Positions 16,865-26,043 of a stretch of 64,000 nt of DNA are shown here, piece after piece. The translations under genes were made by a program, and so were the position numbers. The notes beneath the pieces were generated by a model that saw only the letters and a program-made list of their open reading frames with translations, did not search any database and was not told where the DNA came from. Origin of the DNA: an uncultured Paracoccaceae bacterium (GTDB lineage: Bacteria; Pseudomonadota; Alphaproteobacteria; Rhodobacterales; Rhodobacteraceae); contig CAKZTM010000030.1 in NCBI GenBank assembly GCA_937920555.1, forward strand, positions 1 to 64,000, written 5' to 3'. Within the stretch, counting starts at the first letter, position 1, and each line of letters starts with the position of its first letter.

Positions 16865-17851
16865 ATGACAAAAACAATCCGCATCGATAATCTTCAATAT
16901 GCCAACTGGTCCGAAAAAATTTTTCGCCAGATGCGAGATGGTGGTGTGCACGGCGTGCATGTCACAATAGCCTACCACGAGAACTTTCGCGAAACGGTTC
17001 TCAATATCGAGGCGTGGAACCGCTGGTTCGAGCAACTGCCAGACCTTATTTTCAAGGGAAGCACCGGCGATGATGTTCGCCTCGCACAGCAGACCAACCG
17101 CACCGCCATTTTCTTTGGCTTTCAGAATCCCTCACCAATTGAAGATGATATCGGCCTTATCGAGATATGCCATAGTCTCGGCGTCCGCTTCATGCAATTG
17201 AGCTATAACAACCAATCCCTGCTTGCCACAGGCTGCTATGAGGCCGAAGATCCCGGGATTACCCGTTTCGGACGCCAAGCCATCCTAGAGATGAACCGGG
17301 TCGGCTTGGTGATCGATATGAGCCACTCCGCGGACCGCTCAACGCTTGACGCTATCGATATGTCCACTCGACCAATTGCCATCACTCACGCTAACCCACA
17401 TTGGTGGCATCCCGCTTTACGAAATAAGTCAGATGAGGTGATCAGCGCCCTGACTGCGAAAGGCGGCATGCTTGGCTTTTCGCTTTATCCACACCACTTG
17501 AAAGACGGAACAAATTGCACGCTAGAAAGCTTCTGTGAGATGATCGCTGAATGCGCCTCAAGATACGGTGCCCAGAACATCGGGATCGGATCAGACCTAT
17601 GCCAAGATCAACCCGACAGCGTGGTTAATTGGATGCGCAATGGTCGATGGTCCAAAGAGATGGATTTTGGCGAAGGTTCGGCAACCGCAGCTGGTTTTCC
17701 GGGCATGCCGGAGTGGTTCCAAAACAGCGGGCATTTCGGCAATATTGAAAATGGATTGTACGCCACTGGCCTAGATGATGCTCAGGTCGCTGGTATCATG
17801 GGGGGGAACTGGCTTCGGTTCTACGATGAGAACTTCAGGCCCGCCACATGA
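16865..17851 (+). CDS. M19 membrane-dipeptidase homologue lacking several metal ligands
   Basis: A 328-residue TIM-barrel protein related to renal/membrane dipeptidases. The second half is typical: LGVRFMQLSYNNQS, GRQAILEMNRVGLVIDMSHS (with the His ligand), ITHANPHW (the other His) and NIGIGSDL. The N-terminal HxD motif is replaced by IDNLQYANW, and the Glu-Gly-Gly-His region by FFGFQNPSP. Thus HxD and the bridging Glu appear to be missing. It may be inactive or have changed chemistry. The ATG at 16865 follows GAGGG. Its stop overlaps the next start (ATGA). Confidence 0.8.
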   Translation: MTKTIRIDNLQYANWSEKIFRQMRDGGVHGVHVTIAYHENFRETVLNIEAWNRWFEQLPDLIFKGSTGDDVRLAQQTNRTAIFFGFQNPSPIEDDIGLIEICHSLGVRFMQLSYNNQSLLATGCYEAEDPGITRFGRQAILEMNRVGLVIDMSHSADRSTLDAIDMSTRPIAITHANPHWWHPALRNKSDEVISALTAKGGMLGFSLYPHHLKDGTNCTLESFCEMIAECASRYGAQNIGIGSDLCQDQPDSVVNWMRNGRWSKEMDFGEGSATAAGFPGMPEWFQNSGHFGNIENGLYATGLDDAQVAGIMGGNWLRFYDENFRPAT

Positions 17852-19518
17852 CCGCCCATTACGCCCATGATGAAATACAACGAACAGACCTGCGCCCCGC
17901 AGACGAAGTGATGCGGTTAGAACGGATCGGGTCATTCTTTCCAACTCGACTAAGCTTCATGCGAACTTTGATCCGAAGGCTCGCACACGAACGGTCTCAC
18001 TTGAAGAGACCAGTTTGGGAGATGGATGCGGACGGCTACGGACGCGCAGTTTATTCAATCGACTATGGCGGTCACACATATAGCTTAATTGCGTTTTCAA
18101 CCCGGCTTGACCCAGAAAACAGAACCGACCGCGTCATTGCAGAAGCGTGGGACGCCTCTTTCGTACTGTTTGACGGCCTACCAACGCGCGAGGACATCCA
18201 TCGTAATCAGGAAAACGCGCCCAAACAAGAAGCAGGCCGCTTTACTGACCGTGAACTGACACTGAGCCGCGCGAACAAATCCGTCCGCATCTTTGATCAT
18301 ACGGTGGATGCCTTGGCGGGTGGGCGGCAGCCGCGCCAGAAAATGGTACGAGACATCGGGTACTTGATGCGTACCACCGCAGTTTATGGCAACGGAAAAT
18401 TTGGGATTGCGGATCGTACAAAAACCCAACACCGCAAACACATGTCCGCTCCATTCCAAGCGGAGATGTTGACGGTTTGGTTGATCCGCACATTTTCGCA
18501 TGATCTGGTCGAGCATGTTGCAAAAATGAAAAACCCCACAGATGCGGTACGGTTGGCCAAGAACATCAAAAGGCATTTGGGTATCGGCAACTCTACCGGT
18601 TTGGGTATGGCACCCTTTCTAGTGAACCACCCAGTACTTCTGAACAACTGGATGATGGTGCGCGAAACCGCCTTGGCGCGCGTGCGTGCCACTAAAAAAA
18701 TTGACCCTCACGTGACGCAGAAATTGGTCCAACGTGCAACATCGCATCTTTTGGAATGGAATGTCCAAGACCACTTGCAGACAAAACGCATTTTGCAACT
18801 GCGCGAGGATTGGGGCGTTCTTCACAAAGACCGAAATTGGATGAGTAAAGCCAAACCTTGGGACGCTCTATTTGCCGCATCACGGCTCTTTGGACTGGAG
18901 TGCCAGGAACTTACAGTAGCGCTGGCTCTAGAGGCGAATGGACCCCTTATTGATGGGCTGGCGGACTGTATGGATTGCGGCTTGGAGCCGCAACTTAATC
19001 CCTCTATGAGCACAAGTGAAATCACGCAGATCATCAAAGATCACGCCGCTTGGGCCCTAAAGTCAGACTTCACCAAGACTACGGAGACTGCCAAGTTTTG
19101 GTATGTCTCTGCGGAAAAACTGGAACCGCGCCTTGGTGACCGTTACAATGAGCCCGGGGCGGAAAAGGAAAGTCCGCTGGATGTGGCACGTCAAATCCAA
19201 AATCTGGCGCATGATCTTCACGGCCATCCGAAAACAAGCGTCGCAGAGTTTCTTATGACATATCCGCAGCACCGTCGGACGACCCGCAGACTGCAAATTT
19301 TAGCACGGTTTCCGTACGCAGAAATTAGAGATAATATGATCAGTGATAAATGCAAACCAATCGATATGTTGCGCTGCAAACTCTCATTCTTTGGAGCTTC
19401 CAAGTTTGACCCAAAATCCGATCGCTGGACTCGCATTACACTCTATCAAGGAGCACCGCTTCATGACGAACTTGGAGAGGGCGCCGATGATTGGTGGCTC
19501 CCGTGTTTTGCACCATGA
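17848..19518 (+). CDS. Unrecognised 556-residue protein in coupled trio
   Basis: I do not recognise this protein. It has no signal peptide or membrane segment. It is rich in charged residues, with several Trp and His. Notable blocks are YGRAVYSIDYGGHTYSLIAF near 65-85, HLGIGNSTGLGMAPFLVNHP near 240-260, and LPCFAP at the end. The GIGNSTGLGMAPF segment is Gly-rich and may be a phosphate- or cofactor-binding loop; this is only a guess. It begins inside the stop of the dipeptidase homologue and ends inside the start of the DUF3726 gene, each by 4 bases, so the three are probably made in fixed ratio and act together. Confidence 0.75.
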   Translation: MTAHYAHDEIQRTDLRPADEVMRLERIGSFFPTRLSFMRTLIRRLAHERSHLKRPVWEMDADGYGRAVYSIDYGGHTYSLIAFSTRLDPENRTDRVIAEAWDASFVLFDGLPTREDIHRNQENAPKQEAGRFTDRELTLSRANKSVRIFDHTVDALAGGRQPRQKMVRDIGYLMRTTAVYGNGKFGIADRTKTQHRKHMSAPFQAEMLTVWLIRTFSHDLVEHVAKMKNPTDAVRLAKNIKRHLGIGNSTGLGMAPFLVNHPVLLNNWMMVRETALARVRATKKIDPHVTQKLVQRATSHLLEWNVQDHLQTKRILQLREDWGVLHKDRNWMSKAKPWDALFAASRLFGLECQELTVALALEANGPLIDGLADCMDCGLEPQLNPSMSTSEITQIIKDHAAWALKSDFTKTTETAKFWYVSAEKLEPRLGDRYNEPGAEKESPLDVARQIQNLAHDLHGHPKTSVAEFLMTYPQHRRTTRRLQILARFPYAEIRDNMISDKCKPIDMLRCKLSFFGASKFDPKSDRWTRITLYQGAPLHDELGEGADDWWLPCFAP

Positions 19519-20123
19519 TGCGCTCCCAAAATGAAATAGTTAGTATGGCCACCAAAGCCGCACGCGGAGCTGGTCACCTGTCCAGCCTTGCCGAAGACAT
19601 GGGGCGTGCAACATTGTGGTTATGCGAGAACGGCTTTGATGGAGTTGGGGCTCTGATCGAGGAAATTCGATCCAATAACGGCCCTGTCGAGTACCAGACC
19701 GGCGAGGACGGTATCACACTGAGTGGCGGTTCTGCCGCCTGCTTGGCGGTCTGCGCTATGGATGGTCTGGCCGCAGGAATTTCACAAAGTGCAATACTGA
19801 AAAATACCGAAAATCCTTTGATGCTCTTGGGTGTTTGCGCCATCATGTCTCTTGACCTTCAAACCGGTGTAAAATTGGGTGATTGGGCAAAACTGGGTCA
19901 CGGTGAATTGGTGGCACTGAGCGAAAACCCTCCCACCTCAGATTGTACATTTCGACTTCTCACAAAAACCAAACCCGTCATGATAGAATCTGATATAAGG
20001 CAGATTGATATAGCCGATCACCGTTGGTCTGTTCTGGAAACACTAGCGGCGCGAACTTATGTCCCCGCAACAGCGGAGTCCCGCACTAAAGGTGCGGGCG
20101 CCGGGTTAACTGATAACGATTAA
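19515..20123 (+). CDS. DUF3726 family protein
   Basis: A 202-residue protein. The start QNEIVSMATKAARGAGH, SLAEDMGRATLWLCENGFDG matches DUF3726, a family of unknown function from marine alphaproteobacteria. ATG 19515 overlaps the upstream stop in ATGA, deciding the start. It is the last gene of the trio; no terminator hairpin was seen before the convergent mtgA. The constant pairing with a dipeptidase-like protein suggests a shared substrate, which remains unknown. Confidence 0.75.
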   Translation: MMRSQNEIVSMATKAARGAGHLSSLAEDMGRATLWLCENGFDGVGALIEEIRSNNGPVEYQTGEDGITLSGGSAACLAVCAMDGLAAGISQSAILKNTENPLMLLGVCAIMSLDLQTGVKLGDWAKLGHGELVALSENPPTSDCTFRLLTKTKPVMIESDIRQIDIADHRWSVLETLAARTYVPATAESRTKGAGAGLTDND

Positions 20124-20197
20124 GGTCAGATCAAGATCGGCTGTCATCAGAAAACACAGAATATCGGTAGACTAATTGTGCTCTCAGGATAGGCCAG

Positions 20198-20881
20198 CTA
20201 CCCTTCTACTTGGAAGCAATCAGACCGGCCATCTTTGGCGATTGTCTCCGCTCCAGAGGCGATTGATCGCGCCCGCTCAGCAACAAATTCCGACGGCCTA
20301 GAAGCCGATCTGCCTTTTGGGTCCGGCAAAATCGCGGCCAATTGCGACGCCTGAGCCAAATTCAAATCACCCGCGCTCACACCGAAATAATGACTAGCAG
20401 CAGCCTCAACACCAAAAACCCCGGTATTCAACTCGGCGACATTCAGATAGACTTCCAGTATCCGCCGCTTTCCCCATACCGCCTCGATCGCGACGGCAAA
20501 TCCTGCCTCCAGCCCTTTACGTACAAAACTGCGGCCATGCCAAAGAAACACATTCTTGGCCACCTGTTGAGTAATCGTCGAGGCCCCGCTATTTGCACCG
20601 CTTTCAATTACCGCGCGGACGGCCTCCACATCCACACCCCAATGAAGACAGTAATTCGCGTCCTCAGCCGCCACCACAGCCCGCGCCATGACAGGCGCAA
20701 CATCTTCCATCGCAACCCAATCACGTTCAAACGACCCCAACCGCCACCATTCCGTGGCCTGATAATAGTTGAGCGGAGGGTTCACCCAGCGCAAAGCTAA
20801 AACAACGAGTACCGCGACCACAACCAGCCGCAGCACCCATTTGAAAATCCACCGAATGATCCAGCGCAGGATCCGAACCAT
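20198..20881 (-). CDS. mtgA: Monofunctional biosynthetic peptidoglycan transglycosylase
   Basis: A membrane-anchored glycosyltransferase 51 that polymerises lipid II into glycan strands. A hydrophobic anchor (VLRLVVVAVLVVLALRW) precedes the GT51 motifs: AVVAAEDANYCLHWGVD with the catalytic Glu, GASTITQQVAKNVFLW, RKGLEAGFAVAIEAVWGKRR and ILEVYLNVAELN. The ATG at 20881 lies one base after the gltB stop. It is the last gene of the gltD-gltB operon, an unusual but simple read-through arrangement. A start 11 codons upstream, inside gltB, is possible but not needed. Confidence 0.93.
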   Translation of the reverse strand: MVRILRWIIRWIFKWVLRLVVVAVLVVLALRWVNPPLNYYQATEWWRLGSFERDWVAMEDVAPVMARAVVAAEDANYCLHWGVDVEAVRAVIESGANSGASTITQQVAKNVFLWHGRSFVRKGLEAGFAVAIEAVWGKRRILEVYLNVAELNTGVFGVEAAASHYFGVSAGDLNLAQASQLAAILPDPKGRSASRPSEFVAERARSIASGAETIAKDGRSDCFQVEG

Positions 20882-20882
20882 A

Positions 20883-23800
20883 TTACTCGGCAGGAACCTT
20901 AGCGGCCGCATCACTTAAGGGATGCGCCAATCGATCGAGCATTTCTTTTGGACAAATCTGAACAAACGACGCCCGCGCTTCATCCCAATGCCGCAGCAAT
21001 TCCTTGGCCTTGGGTGATCCGGTCTCCGCTTCATGCTCCTCGACCAAACCTTTCAAGACATCCACCCAGTGATTGGTTTCCACTGACTGCCAAACAATTG
21101 TCTCGTCATTGGCACGACCCGCGAACTCTCCGTCAGGATCGTACACAAACGCCATCCCGCCCGTCATGCCGGCCCCGAAATTGTCACCGATGGACCCCAG
21201 AATAACGGTCGTGCCGCCGGTCATATACTCACAGCCGTTAGAACCACAGCCCTCAACCACAACCGTGGCCCCGGAATTACGAACACAGAAGCGTTCGCCC
21301 GCGCGACCATTGGCAAACAATTCGCCTGCGGTAGCGCCGTAAAGCACAGTGTTGCCGATGATAGTGTTTTCAGCCGCAATCAACGGGCTTTCTAGCGGTG
21401 GTCGCACAACAATACGCCCCCCCGAAAGACCCTTGCCCACATAGTCGTTCGCATCACCTGACACTTCGATCTTAAGACCTGGTGCCGCAAATGCACCCAA
21501 AGACTGGCCCGCAGACCCCTGAAGTTTCACGGTCAGATGATCATTTTGAAGATCATTATTCATTCCAAATCGCTTGACAATATGTGACGACACCCGCGTA
21601 CCAATGGTACGGTGGGTATTTTGAACCGCATAAGACAGTTGCATCTTCTCGCCATCCTTAAAGAACGGCTCCGCATCGGCCACGATCTGCGCATCCAGTG
21701 TATCCGGCACAAATTGACGCTCTTTGGAGCGGTCATAGACAATGCCGTGACCCTCATCGACCTGCACCAGAAGCGGATTGAGATCAAGATCATCAAGATG
21801 CGCCGCACCGCGAGAAACCTGCGTCAGCAAATCCGCACGTCCGATCACCTCATCTAAGGACCGCGCCCCGATTGAAGCCAGAACTTCCCGCACTTCTTGC
21901 GCATAAAACGTGATCAGATTGACCACCTTATCCGCATTTCCAGTGAACTTCTTGCGCAACTCGGGATCTTGAACACAAACACCGACAGGGCAGGTATTCG
22001 ACTGGCACTGACGCACCATGATACAGCCCATGGCGATCAAAGCCGCCGTGCCGATCCCGTACTCTTCCGCACCCATAATGGCTGCAATCACCACATCCCG
22101 ACCGGTGCGCAAACCACCATCCGTCCGCAGCGTCACACGATCACGCAGGTTATTGATCGCCAGAACCTGTTGGGTTTCGGTAATTCCCATCTCCCATGGA
22201 AGGCCCGCATATTTGATCGAGGTCTGAGGGCTCGCCCCCGTTCCACCATTATGCCCGGACACCAGAATAACGTCCGCCTTGGCTTTCGCCACGCCGGCCG
22301 CAATCGTGCCGACACCCGACTGACTAACCAGTTTCACGCAGACTTTCGCACGTGGATTGATCTGCTTGAGATCGTAAATCAGCTGGGCCAAATCCTCGAT
22401 CGAATAGATGTCGTGATGGGGCGGCGGTGAAATCAATGTCACACCGGGCGTCGAATGACGCAGACGGGCAATCAGCTCCGTCACTTTGATGCCGGGCAAC
22501 TGGCCACCCTCACCCGGCTTGGCGCCTTGGGCCACCTTGATCTCAAGCTCTTCGCACTGGTTGAGGTACTCCGCGGTCACGCCAAAACGACCCGACGCCA
22601 CCTGCTTGATCTTCGCAGATGGATTGTCGCCATTAGATTCCGGCGTGAAATGCGCAGGGTCTTCCCCGCCCTCACCGCTGTCGGATTTCGCGCCAATCCG
22701 GTTCATGGCAACATTCAAGGTCTTATGCGCCTCTGGGGAGAGCGCCCCCAAGGACATACCCGGTGTCACGAACCGTTTACGGATCGAGGTGATGCTTTCC
22801 ACTTCCTCAATCGGGATCGGCTTTTGATCATATGTGAAATCCAAGAGATCACGCAGGTGGATCGGGTCACGATCCTTCATGGACTTGGAATATTTCTGCC
22901 AAAGGGCATAGCTCGACTGATCACAGGCCGCCTGTAAAACATGCATCGCCTGAGCTTCCCAGGCATGTGTTTCACCGGCACGCCGCGCCTTGTAGAAACC
23001 GCCAATAGGCAGAATATCCGCCACATGCGCATAGGCTTTGTCGTGAACCGCTTCGGTCTTCTTCTGAATACCTGAAAGGCCAATACCTGAAATGCGCGAC
23101 AGCATGCCCGGGAAATACTCGGCAACTAGCGCTCGGCTCAAACCAACCGCCTCAAAGTTCAAACCACCCCGATAGGATGAGATTACAGAAATTCCCATCT
23201 TCGACATAATCTTGAGCAAACCTGCATCAACCGCGGCACGGTAACGCCCCATGGCTTCGGACAATGGACCATCCAGAAGACCCCGCTCGATGCGATCAGC
23301 AATCGATGCCTGTGCCAGATAGGGGTTCACGGTCGTCGCACCTGATCCGATCAGCACCGCAAAATAATGCGGATCGATACATTCCGCAGCACGCACGTTG
23401 ATCGAACAGAAGGTGCGCAGCCCTTTGCTGGTCAGCCATGAATGAACCGCAGAGGTGGCAAGGATCATTGGCATGGCAACTTTATGTGCATCTACCGCCA
23501 TATCTGACAGAACGATATGATTGGCACCAGACCGGACCGCATCTTCCGCGCGGGTACGCAAAGCTTCCAACGCCGCACGCAGGCTGGTTCCCTTTTCATA
23601 AACGCAATCGATCGACTCAACCGCATCGCCGAAATGCTTGACCATCGCATCGAAACGACCGTTGGAGACAAACGGGCTCCCCAGCATCAGAATCTCGGTC
23701 TGGGAGTTATCTTCATCCAGCACGTTCTTGAGATTGCCAAAGCGAGTCTTCAGGCTCATCACCCGATCTTCACGAAGGCTATCAATCGGCGGATTGGTCA

Positions 23801-25409
23801 CTTGGCTGAAGTTCTGCCGGAAGAAGTGGCTGAGTGGTCGGTATTGCTCCGACAGAACCGCCGACGGCGTGTCATCGCCCATGGAGCCAATCGCCTCTTT
23901 GGCGTCCTCCACCATCGGGGCCAGAATAGTCTCCAGATCCTCAATGGAATACCCAGCCGCAATCTGACGCTGGCGCAATTCGGCAACATCGATACCTGCG
24001 TCTTCATCAGCCGCACGTGTGACCTCTTCCAGATCAACAATCGAGCCAACCCAATCGGAGAACGGCAAACCTTCCGCCATCCGCGTCTTCAGTTCCTGAT
24101 CGCGGCACAACTCGCCGCGCCCCATATGAACACCGATCATTTGCCCCGGACCAAGCGCACCCTTCTCAACAACAGACGCCTCATCAATCGGCACCATACC
24201 TGCCTCCGAGCCTGCGATCAGCAAACCGTCACCGGTCACAACATAACGCATGGGGCGCAAACCGTTGCGATCGAGCCCCGCACACACCCAGCGCCCATCC
24301 GTCATAGCCAAAGCCGCCGGACCATCCCATGGCTCCAACACAGAGTTGCAATAGGAATACATGTCCTTCCACGATTGCGGCATGTCATCAGACTGCTTGG
24401 ACCACGCTTCGGGCACCATCATTGTCTTGGCCATAGGCGCTGAACGTCCGGCCCGCACCAAAACCTCAAACACTGCGTCCAAAGCTGCCGAGTCCGACGA
24501 GCCATGTGCCACAATCGGCTTGATATCTTCTGCCAGATCACCAAAATTCTCGGAAGTCAGCAGAATCTCATGGGATTTCATCCAGTTTAGATTGCCCTTG
24601 AGCGTGTTTATCTCACCGTTATGGGCCAACATCCGGAACGGTTGGGCCAACCACCACTGTGGGAATGTGTTGGTCGAATAGCGCTGGTGATAAATCGCAA
24701 AAGCCGAAATGAACCGGTCGTCCATCAGGTCCGGGAAAAACACCGCAACCTGCTCTGCCAGCATCATACCTTTGTAAATCACCGAACGACACGACAGCGA
24801 ACACACATAAAAGTCGTTTACCTGCGCGGCGGTCACAGCCTTCTCGATCCGGCGACGGATCACATAAAGCTCGCGCTCGAATGTTTCCTCATCCACACCT
24901 TTAGAGTTGGAGATAAGAATCTGCTCCACCTCCGGACGGGTCGCATTGGCCTTGTCACCAAGACAGGACACATCGACAGGCACATGCCGCCAGCCGTAAA
25001 TATAATAACCAAGGCGTAGCACTTCCGTCTCAACGATGGTCCGGCATGTTTCCTGTGCCCCGAAATCTTCACGAGGCAGAAAAATCATGCCCACAGCCAT
25101 CAGCTCATCACCGGGCTCGTGACCTGTACGACGCACCTGTTCCTTGAAAAAATCAACAGGGATTTGAACGTGAATACCGGCACCATCACCAGTTTTTCCA
25201 TCCGCATCGACCGCGCCGCGATGCCAAACAGCCTTCAATGCATCAATGCCGGCCTCAACAACCTGACGCCGCTGGATACCATCCTTGGCAACCACAAGTC
25301 CAACACCGCAAGAGGCGTGCTCTTGCGCGTGATCATACATGCCCGTCTCCGCCAAACGATCAAACTCAGCACGCTTGGCCTCTACCCATTTTTGATCAAA
25401 CTTGGTCAT
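20883..25409 (-). CDS. gltB: Glutamate synthase, large subunit
   Basis: A 1508-residue NADPH-GOGAT alpha chain that makes glutamate from glutamine and 2-oxoglutarate. The mature enzyme probably starts at Cys34 (EHASCGVGLVVA), the amidotransferase nucleophile, after removal of a short propeptide. The FMN-binding synthase barrel (GEGGEDPAHF, KPGEGGQLPG, GHNGGTGASPQTSIKYAG), the 3Fe-4S Cys cluster (MVRQCQSNTCPVGVC) and the C-terminal beta-helix GXGXG domain are all present. It overlaps the GFA gene by 4 bases and is co-oriented with gltD. Confidence 0.97.
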   Translation of the reverse strand: MTKFDQKWVEAKRAEFDRLAETGMYDHAQEHASCGVGLVVAKDGIQRRQVVEAGIDALKAVWHRGAVDADGKTGDGAGIHVQIPVDFFKEQVRRTGHEPGDELMAVGMIFLPREDFGAQETCRTIVETEVLRLGYYIYGWRHVPVDVSCLGDKANATRPEVEQILISNSKGVDEETFERELYVIRRRIEKAVTAAQVNDFYVCSLSCRSVIYKGMMLAEQVAVFFPDLMDDRFISAFAIYHQRYSTNTFPQWWLAQPFRMLAHNGEINTLKGNLNWMKSHEILLTSENFGDLAEDIKPIVAHGSSDSAALDAVFEVLVRAGRSAPMAKTMMVPEAWSKQSDDMPQSWKDMYSYCNSVLEPWDGPAALAMTDGRWVCAGLDRNGLRPMRYVVTGDGLLIAGSEAGMVPIDEASVVEKGALGPGQMIGVHMGRGELCRDQELKTRMAEGLPFSDWVGSIVDLEEVTRAADEDAGIDVAELRQRQIAAGYSIEDLETILAPMVEDAKEAIGSMGDDTPSAVLSEQYRPLSHFFRQNFSQVTNPPIDSLREDRVMSLKTRFGNLKNVLDEDNSQTEILMLGSPFVSNGRFDAMVKHFGDAVESIDCVYEKGTSLRAALEALRTRAEDAVRSGANHIVLSDMAVDAHKVAMPMILATSAVHSWLTSKGLRTFCSINVRAAECIDPHYFAVLIGSGATTVNPYLAQASIADRIERGLLDGPLSEAMGRYRAAVDAGLLKIMSKMGISVISSYRGGLNFEAVGLSRALVAEYFPGMLSRISGIGLSGIQKKTEAVHDKAYAHVADILPIGGFYKARRAGETHAWEAQAMHVLQAACDQSSYALWQKYSKSMKDRDPIHLRDLLDFTYDQKPIPIEEVESITSIRKRFVTPGMSLGALSPEAHKTLNVAMNRIGAKSDSGEGGEDPAHFTPESNGDNPSAKIKQVASGRFGVTAEYLNQCEELEIKVAQGAKPGEGGQLPGIKVTELIARLRHSTPGVTLISPPPHHDIYSIEDLAQLIYDLKQINPRAKVCVKLVSQSGVGTIAAGVAKAKADVILVSGHNGGTGASPQTSIKYAGLPWEMGITETQQVLAINNLRDRVTLRTDGGLRTGRDVVIAAIMGAEEYGIGTAALIAMGCIMVRQCQSNTCPVGVCVQDPELRKKFTGNADKVVNLITFYAQEVREVLASIGARSLDEVIGRADLLTQVSRGAAHLDDLDLNPLLVQVDEGHGIVYDRSKERQFVPDTLDAQIVADAEPFFKDGEKMQLSYAVQNTHRTIGTRVSSHIVKRFGMNNDLQNDHLTVKLQGSAGQSLGAFAAPGLKIEVSGDANDYVGKGLSGGRIVVRPPLESPLIAAENTIIGNTVLYGATAGELFANGRAGERFCVRNSGATVVVEGCGSNGCEYMTGGTTVILGSIGDNFGAGMTGGMAFVYDPDGEFAGRANDETIVWQSVETNHWVDVLKGLVEEHEAETGSPKAKELLRHWDEARASFVQICPKEMLDRLAHPLSDAAAKVPAE

Positions 25410-25822
25410 GCATCACCTCCAGTGAAAAAGGCCACTGCTTCGGCCTCGGTCATTGCCTTTGTCTCGTCCGTGCGCCCCAACCCCTTTGGTTCGAGATCGG
25501 TGTAATATTCGTGTGTCCGCTTTAATCCGGTCGTGTCATCAAGCGTGCCCAAAGCGATCGACGGATGCCCAAAATCCACAGCTTGGTAGTAAATGTTTGA
25601 CCCGCATTTGGAACAGAACGCCCTCTCCGCCCAAGCGGAGGATTTGAACCGCGTAAACGCGTCCGCCCCATCGGTCAGCCTGAAGCCTTGCGTGTGGACG
25701 CCCATGAACAAGCCCGACGCCCATTGCTGACACATCTTGCAATGACAGGCGCTGAAATCACCGGTGATTTCAACCTCGAACGAGATTGTGCCACACATGC
25801 ATCTTCCGCTGCGCGTGCTCAT
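25406..25822 (-). CDS. GFA domain protein (CENP-V/GFA family)
   Basis: A 138-residue zinc protein of the glutathione-dependent formaldehyde-activating-like family. Zinc ligands are visible as GRCMCGTISFE, CHCKMCQ and FCSKCGSNIYY. The true GFA activity of most members is doubtful, so a function is not assigned. It begins within the stop of the small lipoprotein gene and ends within the start of gltB, so it is embedded in the glutamate synthase operon. Confidence 0.85.
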   Translation of the reverse strand: MSTRSGRCMCGTISFEVEITGDFSACHCKMCQQWASGLFMGVHTQGFRLTDGADAFTRFKSSAWAERAFCSKCGSNIYYQAVDFGHPSIALGTLDDTTGLKRTHEYYTDLEPKGLGRTDETKAMTEAEAVAFFTGGDA

Positions 25823-26043
25823 TCCAACTCTCCCAATCGGGTGTCGTTGCGCAAAACGACATCGACTGCAGTTCCGGCCAACGCTCCTGCCGCACCCACT
25901 GTTCCGGCAACCACGCCACCAACGCTACAGCCCGAAGCAGTTATTAAGGTCAGTAGTACTGAACTATATAGCATCAGTTTCCGAAATTTCGGTGAGTGAG
26001 TTGTGCACGGGTTATGTATGGGTTGTGCGGGTACTTTTTTCAT
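25819..26043 (-). CDS. Small lipoprotein in the glt operon
   Basis: A 74-residue protein with a hydrophobic stretch ending in a lipobox (LITASGC, Cys39), then a Gly/Ala-rich segment GGVVAGTVGAAGALAGTAVD. Similar tiny lipoproteins are common in Rhodobacterales. The start at 26043 overlaps the gltD stop in ATGA like every other junction here, but gives a long n-region. An ATG at 25974 with a fair GGAAA site would give a 51-residue protein with a conventional length but uncharged signal peptide. The choice is not settled. Confidence 0.6.
   Translation of the reverse strand: MKKVPAQPIHNPCTTHSPKFRKLMLYSSVLLTLITASGCSVGGVVAGTVGAAGALAGTAVDVVLRNDTRLGELE

Noticed and set aside
23517-24443. Plus-strand open frame of 308 codons opposite gltB
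   Set aside because: It is an antisense shadow inside an intact 1508-residue glutamate synthase gene, with no ribosome site.
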